A stretch of DNA of 64,000 nt, from assembly GCF_965363235.1 (NCBI RefSeq), contig NC_134843.1, positions 44,463,035 to 44,527,034 on the forward strand. The letters are read 5' to 3'. Position 1 is the stretch's first letter, and each line of letters starts with the position of its first letter. Both the position numbers and the translations under genes were made by a program. The notes under the pieces were generated by a model that was not told where the DNA came from, did not search any database, and saw only the letters and a program-made list of their open reading frames with translations. Origin of the DNA: Mytilus galloprovincialis. Its lineage: Eukaryota > Mollusca > Bivalvia > Mytilida > Mytilidae. Positions 56,111-64,000 of this stretch are shown one piece after another.

Positions 56111-56950
56111 CCGCAGGAAAAAAAACTCTTTATCTGTATGAGACCAACAATGCTCCGTAGTTATATAATATTAAGGAAACAAAGGTGATTGATTGTCTTT
56201 ATCGTAAGAGACAGTTTATGGCTAGTCTTTGATACCATTATTTTATTGCTCCGACATGAACTCTAACTTTTGTGTAACCTGTCATGCATCTAACCATGAC
56301 ATATCTGCATCACTAGAATGCAAAGAAAATAACAAACATGTGTCTAATAATAACTTATACTAACATTTATACTAAAACCTAAGGACAGCTCGACATTTGC
56401 GATATACAAGCAATCTGCTGAACGAGAAGAATGCACATAAATGTCATAATTTACCCCTAATGAGTTGTTGTACCAGTTAATAAGAAATAATAAGGATATT
56501 CCAAGACAACAATGGTGTCTGAACAAACAATATTTATGTGTTGTCCGCATTAAAATATTGTATAATCTATTCTATTGTGTTATTAACCAAAGTCACTACA
56601 AATGTTTTTTTAAGATCGGTGCTTTTTCAATTATTTTAAGTTCAAATTAATTTACAAATTATTTTACGGCTGTTTACATCTTTAAAATGCCAGCATCCCA
56701 TCATGGTAATTATCCGTTTACTAAGTCATGTTCAAGTCTTCTTGTTTATATCGAACAATATTTAGCATAACATTGAAAAACCCCAATAGTATGGAAATAT
56801 GTGTTCAGCGAAATAGACATATTGAAAGTTTAGTCAACGAATACAAGAGTTATTGCAAGTTCATGGAACATACAGTTAGGAAGATTAAAACTTTCTGCAA
56901 AAACAAACCTCGTGGTTATCATGTAAGAGGCAATTGTTGCAAGTCGTAAA
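56111..56950. other. Spacer between inverted repeats; no gene recognised
   Basis: Holds a 73-codon frame at 56728-56949 (SMEICVQRNRHIESLVNEYK, ending NCCKS) that stops at the edge of the inverted repeat. It is Cys/Lys-rich and unrecognised. The rest is AT-rich sequence. Confidence 0.35.
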
Positions 56951-58218
56951 ACTAGAGGCTCTAAAGAGCCTGTGTCGCTCACCTTGGTATATGTGCATAT
57001 TAAACTAAGGACACAGATGGATTCATGACAAAATTATGTTTTGGTGACAATGATGCGTTTGTAGATCTTACTTTACTGAAAATTATTGCTGCTTACAATT
57101 ATCTCTATCTATCATGGGCCAGTAGTTACAGAGGAAAATATTTTGTAAAAATTTACAAAATTTATGAAAAATCAGGTTGAAAATTGACTATAAAGGGCAC
57201 TAACTCCTTAATGGATCAATTGACCATTTTAGTCATGTTGACTTATTTGTAGGTCTTACTATGATGTACATTATTGCTGTTTACTGTTCTTCTCTAGCTA
57301 TAATAATATTGAAGATAATAACCAAAAGCTGCAAAATTTTCTTAAAATTACCAATTCAGGGTTAGCAACCCAACAACGAGTTACCTGATTGATCTGAAAA
57401 TTTCAGGGCGGCTAGGTCTTCACCTAATGAATAATTTTATTTATTTCAGATTTGCTCTAAATGCTTTGGTTTCAGAGATATGAGCCAAAAACTGCATTTT
57501 ACCCTATGTACCATTTGTAGCAATGTCGGCCATCTTGGTTTGCGGTTGGGGTCGTCGGACACATTTTTTAAACAAGATACCCTAATGATGATTGTGGACA
57601 AGTTTGGTTAAATTTGTCTCAGTAGTTTCAGAAAAGAAGATTTTTGTAAAAGATTACAAAAATTTACAAAAAAAACCTGTTAAAAATTGACTATAAAGGA
57701 CAATAACTCCTTAAGGGGTCAACTGAACATTTTGGTCATGTTGACTTATTTGTAGATCTTCTTTTGCAGAACATTATTGCTGTCTACAGTTTATCTTTAT
57801 CTATAATAAAATACAAGATAATAACCAAAAAAACGGCAAAATTTCCTTAAAATTATCAATTCCGGGGCAGCAACCCAACAACGGAATGTCTGGTCCATCT
57901 AAAAATTTCAGGGCAGATAGATCTTGACCTGATCAACAATTTTACCCATGTCAAATTTGCTTTAAATGCTTTGGTTTCAGAGATATAAGCCAAAATCTAC
58001 AATTTACACCTATGCTCTATTTTTAGCCACGGCGGCCATCAAAGTTGGTTGGCCGGATCACCGGACACATTTTTAAAACTACATACCCCAATGATGATTG
58101 TGGCCAAGTTTGGTTAAATTTGGCCCAGTAGTTTCAGAGTAGAAGATTTTTGTAAAAGTTAACGACGACGGACGACGGACGTCAAGTGATGAGAAAAGCT
58201 TTCGGGCCTGGTGAGGTA
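56951..58218 (-). mobile_element. AGCTCACCTGGCCC bivalve repeat, inverted copy with about two units
   Basis: Reverse orientation of 53665-55967: begins ACTAGAGGCTCTAAAGAGCC and ends with GACGACGGACGACGGACG and a decayed hairpin (ttcgggcctggtgaggta). It has about two tandem units rather than four. A spacer of 983 bp separates it from the forward copy. Confidence 0.8.
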
Positions 58219-58337
58219 AAATACTGGGCGTACAAGGCCATCCTCTCCATAAATAAACAATCAACAACATCAATAAACAGGGGCGTGTCCTAGGTTCAAG
58301 GATATTAAAGGAGTGGGGAGGGGTGTTATGCCCATAG

Positions 58338-58799
58338 TACGGGGCGCCGAATGGAACTCTTGTGGTTTTGTACTCGAAATTCAATTTTGTACGGACAAAA
58401 GTGAGTTTTGTTCAACAAAAATGAGTTCAGTTTAACAAAATTTGTAGCATACTACAAATTTAAAATTTTGTCATACAAAATTATCTTTCAGTGGACAAAA
58501 GTTACTTTTGTCATGACAAACTGATTCATTTTCGTGACACACGACTTTACTTTTGTTACCTAATTTGAAAATTGGGCGACAAAAGTCAATTTTGTAGGCA
58601 AATTAATTTAGTTTGGATTCTGTGAACTAATTTGCATACAATATCGACTTTTGTGAGACAAAATTGACTTTTGTGAGACAAAATCGACTTTTGTGAGACA
58701 AAATTGACTTTTGTGAGACAAAATTGTCAAAATTGAATTTTGTCTCACAAAAGTAAATTTTTTGTACAAAACCACAAAAGTCCCATTCGGCGCCCCGTG
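58338..58799. mobile_element. Foldback DNA transposon, copy 2 (462 bp)
   Basis: Same family as 36059-37409. Ends TACGGGGCGCCGAATGG... and the reverse complement of GTACAAAACCACAAAAGTCC...CGCCCCGTG. Perfect 5-bp target duplication CATAG at 58333-58337 and 58800-58804. The interior holds fewer GACAAAATTGACTTTTGT words, so it is a shorter derivative. Confidence 0.85.
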
Positions 58800-58804
58800 C
58801 ATAG

Positions 58805-59289
58805 TGTTACATCGCCTATCTTAGCGAGGCAAACGATTTAATTAGAAAATATAATCAAGGAAGCAAACACCATGTAACACTTCCGCCCGAATTAGCAATT
58901 AACAAACATGCATAACAATAACACAAAACTAGAGGTTCTCTTTGTGAAGTGGTCTAGTCAGTGGGTCGGCAGGCACCTTTATGGATCACCGGCTTTATTT
59001 GAATATCACTAGGGGAATCCTACTCCTCCATTTGCAAGAATATACAGATTGTTACATTGAAGGTCGATATAATCTTACCCCAAGTGTCTTCAACAATACG
59101 CTGACCGCAAAGATATCGAGGGATGTATGAAAAGTGATATATTAAAATGAGCACATGTGAACCTCAAGCTTAAAACTTGAGTGAACCGGGCCAGCCAATC
59201 AAAAATCTCATTGGCACTCATACAACATCTTCCTATATCTATTTGTAATCAAAAATGAATTTGCTTTGATATAAATGCCTGCTTCTTAA
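58805..59289. other. No gene recognised
   Basis: Ordinary AT-rich sequence. 59205-59245 holds 'ctcattggcactcatacaac', a word of a common mussel repeat. Confidence 0.4.
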
Positions 59290-60232
59290 AAGGCGCAGCT
59301 TGATACGACCGCAGATGTCTAAACCCTGAACAGTTTGAGCAACTTTGGACACAATATTCAAGCTTGATATTGTCTGAATTTGGAATTGTGATCAAAGTTT
59401 TGACACAATATAGGTTTCTGACACAAAATAATTGTGGTCAAGGATCTTACAAATCTATTGAACAATATTTTGCAATTAAAGATTTCTTCTTGAAAATTTT
59501 AAAAAATTTGAAAGAAAAAAATAGAAAAAAAAATCCTTCCCCCCTTTCCATATTTTTGAATACTCCTAGGTGCAATTACCCTCAAACTCAATCCCATCAT
59601 TTTCTTTGTAGTATTGTACCTTGTAGTACAATTTTAGAGAGATCCATACCCTTAAACACAAGTTATTGCCTGGAAACTAGAAAAATGCTTGTTTTTGACC
59701 TTTTTAAAAAATGCTTGTTTTGGCCCTTTTTTGCCCCTAACTCCTGCATGTTCGGGGCAATTACCTCCAAACCAAATATCAGTCATCCCTTTGTGATATT
59801 GAACCTTGTGGTGCAATGTCAGAGATATCCATGCACTAACACACAAGTTATTGTCCAGAAATTACAAAAATGCTTGTTTTTGGCCCTTTGTTCTTAAACT
59901 GTTGGCACCATAACCCCAAAATGAATCCCGACTTTCTACTTGTGGTACACTATCAGAACAATCCAAATACTTATACATAAGCAATTATCCTGAAACTAGA
60001 AAAATGCTTGTTTTGTCCCCTAATTTCTAAACGGTCGGGATCATCGTCCCCAAAATAAATCTCAACCTTCCTTTTGGGGTATTGAACCTTATTAAAAATT
60101 TTCATAGAGATCTATTCACTCATACTGAAGTTATTGTCTGGAAACCAATGTGTCTTCGGACGACGACGCAGATGACGACTTCATCATGAGCATTATACAA
60201 ACCCCCGAAAAAAATTGCGGTCGTATAAAAAT
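59290..60232. mobile_element. GTCGTATA-family repeat, copy D
   Basis: Left end ggcgcagcttgatacgaccg, interior with direct repeats of 'aaatgcttgtttttggccc' type, GACGACGACG run at 60156-60179 and right end TTGCGGTCGTATAAAA. The frame at 59364-59897 is chance reading of the repeat; it lies in a family with no conserved protein among the copies here. Confidence 0.7.
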
Positions 60233-62394
60233 CAGAATACTCCGAGGTAAACAGACCCAAAGTGTTAATACTAGTATTTCTGTTGTAGATGGAAATTCTA
60301 AATTCAGAACACAAGTCACAATAATAAGGAATCAGCGAAACTGATAGGCAGACCTCACCATCAACAAGGATTACAGAAAAAGAAAATAAAGATGGCACTC
60401 CCTTTACATCGGGTAAACGGATATTTCATAACGAGTTAGCTACTCAACGACAAAAACACAACCAAATGTCTTTTTGAAAGATTGCTAGCGACGACTAATT
60501 CCTTGTTTTGCTAACATGCAGGCTGATGTCCAGAAGTTGTCGTTTGTTGATGTGGTTCATTAGTGTTTCTCGTTTTTAGAGTTTAGACCGTTTGTTTTCT
60601 CTTTTGAAAGAATTCACACTGGTCATTCTGTGGTCTTTCATAGCTTGTTGTTCAGTATGGAAGACCGTTTTTTTATACCTATAATGGTTTACTTTTACAA
60701 ATTGTGACTTGGATGGAGAGTAGTCTCATTGGAACTCATACCTCATCTTATATCTATGAGCATATTTGCTATGCTACTTAGCCTAGCAAATATAAACATG
60801 CAGCGATATTCTGTTCGGTAATTGTAACTGATTCATAGATTATGACCAACATGAACTCAATGCAGGTTTATTTTTTTTATTTAAGCAATGTCAAACTATA
60901 TAAAATATAACCAATAAAGTTCAAGCTTTGCTCTTAGCTCCTTCGTGTTGTAATATATATTTCTTTTACCTTCATTATAGAAAAAATATAAAATATGAAT
61001 AAAACAAGTATAGGGATAAACGTCAATAAGACAGTAACCCAGTAGTACAAACATACCAAATATAAAAAGTTTTGATTCTTTGATAAAAATTGTGAAAGTT
61101 CTGATAATCAAATGATGAAAAAATTGTATTCTCTGAAATCGTCAGAATATCTTGAAAAAGTATAAAATTTGTGCAAATTACAGCATTAATTCTATTTATT
61201 TTGCTACACTCTCTTCTACGCCTATAAAATTACATAATCTTTATTGACACACAAAAATCATGTTAAAATTGCCCTTCAATGTATTGGATGGTAAAAATGA
61301 AATGAATTTCATGAGGTAAAAACGTTAATGATGATCTGTATAAACAGTTGTTGCGAGACCTTTTGAAAATGACAGTAAAAATACCATATTTTATAAAAAT
61401 ATAAAAATTCAAAATTTGTTGGCAAAAATAGTATATAAAAATAATAAATACTTGCCCATAAAAACGAAAACAACACTGCAAACAACATACATTAAATAAA
61501 TAAATAAATATTAAATAACGCAATTTTTTTTTTAAATTACACTTAAACGTTCTCATTAAACATGTTTTAAAAATGTTCAAAGAACTGATTCAGCACTTAT
61601 TTTATGTGCTCAAATTCTGTATATTCTATTCTGCACTGCCTTTAGCACTTTCATGCAATAAATAACGTATAACCACAAAAAACTACACACACCTCAATAA
61701 ATAAATAAATAATTAAAATAAAAAGGACAAAATACAAACAAATAAATTAAATAATAAACTCTAGCTGCTGTAAAACAATGTCACACAATGTGTTTTTTCA
61801 CGTTTTTCTTTGATGTACTATATAAAATATCATGTCTTGCTTGATGAACCTTTTCTCTTGTTTTTTTTTTTTAAATCTTTAACATTATAAACACTTTGAA
61901 TACACACATTTTAAAAGAAGTTAAAGTAAATCGTCAGATTTTTGTCAAATACACACAGGACAAAACACACACTTTCACAAGAAAAAATCAAAGAGTTTGA
62001 CTCTTTTGTATAAAAATACCTAAAATGATATTATGATACTAGTAGTGCCTTTTAAAGACAGGATTGATCCTATTTTAAATGTGCTTTGCATATTAAAATG
62101 TATGAGCTAGTGATGAAATGAATAAGTATTTCTACTTCAATAAAAATACACGTGTTGCGACAGAGGAATGTAAGACCTTCTCGCCGTCGCATTCATTCTA
62201 AAACAAGTTATTAAAATAATCAAACATGTAGTTAAAAGGAAAGATGAAAGTCGCTTACAAAAATGTATTTTAAAATGAGTGGAATGTTTCTGTCTGGTTG
62301 TTCCATTTTTACGGAATAGGAAAAAAGAAGAAAATATAATATTAAATTGGTCCTCAAATTATTGCTGGTGTCGCCTGCTATTGAAATCATCATT
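60233..62394. other. Region 3' of the Scratch gene; repeat trace and probable 3' UTR
   Basis: 60520-60760 resembles a mussel interspersed repeat ('atggagagtagtctcattgg'). 60880-62394 is very AT-rich with many TTTATT words (AATAAA on the minus strand), compatible with a long Scratch 3' UTR. I cannot pick the poly(A) site. Short frames look random. Confidence 0.45.
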
Positions 62395-63557
62395 TTACCA
62401 AGAGTTTCTTTCGTGTTCATCAACAAACATGACCGTTGTTGGTTCTTGTAGCGCGATTCCTTTCCTTGTTCTCTTGTGTACACTTCTCTGTCCACGCATA
62501 CACGACGATTCTTCGTGCTTATACAAGTAACTCTTCAGAGCAAAAGCTTTTCCGCAGCGCCCACACTCGTAAGGCTTTTCTGTTGAATGTGTCTGCACAT
62601 GGGCACGCAAATTAGACTTGTCGGCGAAACATTTAGAGCACTGTGGACAAGAAAAGGGTTTCTCTCCCGTATGGGTACGAATATGACCCTGCAGCAACCA
62701 AGGTCGACTAAACTTCTTCCCACAATACGGACATTCGCAACCTTGATTGTGTGTTCGGACATGCATGCTAAAAGCTGGCATAGACACGTAAACCTTGTCG
62801 CAGTGTGGACATTGTCGGGCTTTCTTGTCGGCGGAACTACGGTGTGTTTGGCGATGTCGGGCAAGATTGCTCGATGTACTATAACGTTTTCCGCAATCTG
62901 CGCAGGCAAACATTTCTTCTGTCTCAATAAATTGTGCTTTTTGATCTTGGGATTCTGTGTTACTCAATGTTGACGTTTGATAGTTTGGCATGCTAAAGTC
63001 CAATGCTCTTCGAACTTCTTGATGTTCTTCAACAACTGTTTCACGAACAACAGGTTTTCTTGGACTAAAGAAGTCAAATAAAAGCGAAAGGTGTTCCGAG
63101 CAGTGGTATGCGTAATCAGATTTTGGTGAATATCCGTGACGGCTATCATCGCTAATCAATGATATCCCGCTATCACTTTCGCCGTCAGAGACATCGTATT
63201 GTTTTGTCTGTTTAAAAAAGTTTTCTGAAATAGTACGTTGGTGCCTATCATCCTGTCTGTTTTCATATGTGTCGCAATTCGTTTCGAAAGAATAGTGCGC
63301 TTGTTGTGGTGTGGAGCTGAACTGAGTTGTTTCAAAAGTACGAAATCTTTCTTTTTGCTTTATAATTGGTAAAGTATACTCTTTCCTCGTGACCTCCGTT
63401 CTGACTGTATTCGAATTAGCATTACTATTGTAGTTTGATGTTTCCCATGTTTCGTCTGTCTGTAACAGCGGTACATGCATGACATTGTGTTCTTCGTTGA
63501 TTATGTTAACTGTCTCATTCTGGTTAGTGTTATGGGTTGATTCTTGTTTCGAAACTC
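62395..63557 (-). CDS. scrt: Scratch-family C2H2 zinc-finger transcriptional repressor, last coding exon (partial gene)
   Basis: Scratch proteins are nuclear E-box-binding repressors of the Snail superfamily, mainly acting in neurons. This exon starts at ttattgtag|GAGTTTCG and encodes about 387 residues. A Ser/Thr-rich region is followed by five fingers coded by 62910-62500: [80 protein letters not shown] and a C2HC finger with [15 protein letters not shown]. The [23 protein letters not shown] and ALKSYL signatures favour Scratch over Snail. The SNAG motif expected at the N-terminus is coded by an upstream exon that I could not find between 63558 and 64000. An open frame extends 5' of the acceptor to 63627, but those codons look intronic. 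Confidence 0.9.
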
Positions 63558-64000
63558 CTACAATAAAAAATGAAGGTGTGAAATTACTGGAACCATCCAG
63601 AGCAACGAACGTAGATAACGCCACCAACTCTTATATTTTTGGTGGGAGGGGATGACTTATTGTCATTTTCAACGGGAGAATCTTTTAGTCCGTTTTCTTC
63701 CGTTTAAAGGGATTGACACACTTTGGGGATATAGGGGTTAAAAAATGGGGAAGTGGGATATGGGTGATAAGAAAAAGTGGGATCTGGGATATAATTACAA
63801 TGAAGTGAGAAGTTGGAAAAAATTACAGTGAAAAAGGCAGGATTTAGTAATGAGCAAACCCGTTCTAAAGTGTTCATACAGATCAAATACTAAGGCAGTG
63901 TCGGTATAAATCAATACTAAAGATTCGTCGTCTTAAATCGTTTTATACATTACATTTTAGGCATTCAGTTGTATTTTTTCGAAAGGGTATACAAAATTCA
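63558..64000 (-). other. Intron of the Scratch gene (5' exon not in window)
   Basis: Sequence upstream of the acceptor at 63558. I searched by eye for a minus-strand MPRSFLVK-type SNAG exon and found none. Contains a low-complexity stretch with GGGATATGGG-type words near 63730-63800. Confidence 0.6.

Noticed and set aside
63558..63627. 23 extra codons at the start of the Scratch frame ([16 protein letters not shown])
   Set aside because: They lie upstream of a good splice acceptor and do not resemble the SNAG-type N-terminus expected for the family.

Overview
The window is animal nuclear DNA, AT-rich, with small exons separated by long introns and with interspersed repeats over most of its length. 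The repeat types match what I know from marine mussels (Mytilus-like bivalves). Examples are the family ending in GCGGTCGTATAAA beside runs of GAC triplets, the 'AGCTCACCTGGCCCGAAGGGCC' hairpin element, and the 'attgccaatgagacaac' family. The assignment to a mussel is recognition from memory, not a database search.

Three protein-coding genes can be supported, all on the minus strand. (1) 26233 to 8579: a nine-exon gene for a 433-residue protein that I recognise as DENND11 (LCHN); every splice phase agrees. (2) 35790 to 32006: a three-exon gene for a 446-residue protein with two DUF442/Blh-type phosphatase-like domains. The first domain lacks the catalytic cysteine. The second has an intact HCTIGQR loop, which lies at the end of exon 2. 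(3) 63557 to 62395: the last coding exon of a Scratch-family C2H2 zinc-finger repressor; its SNAG-bearing first exon lies beyond the window. These three genes share no operon-like or obvious functional link.

Layout: 1-8578 is the region 3' of DENND11, with a truncated repeat and ~180-bp tandem repeats. 8579-26233 is DENND11; its introns carry tandem repeats and several insertions with readable target-site duplications, including nested hAT-like elements. 26480-28900 is a broken non-LTR retrotransposon, itself interrupted by a foldback element. 28980-32000 holds small palindromic elements. 32006-35790 is the phosphatase gene. 36059-38378 is a foldback transposon with a partial tandem duplication. 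38718-39040 holds two long (TA)n tracts. 40850-42720 is a 29-bp minisatellite interrupted by a hairpin MITE. 44020-44141 is a tiny MITE with a perfect 9-bp target duplication, followed by a LINE 3' fragment. 47251-47693 is a second copy of the hairpin MITE. 53665-55967 and 56951-58218 are two copies of one bivalve repeat in inverted orientation. 58338-58799 is a second copy of the foldback transposon, 59290-60232 another GTCGTATA repeat, and 62395-63557 the Scratch exon.

I found no clearly new multi-gene system. The most interesting signals are the phosphatase gene (one dead and one live domain, with a 43-bp duplication copying the catalytic-loop codons and splice donor) and the set of non-autonomous transposons whose ends and target duplications can be read directly.
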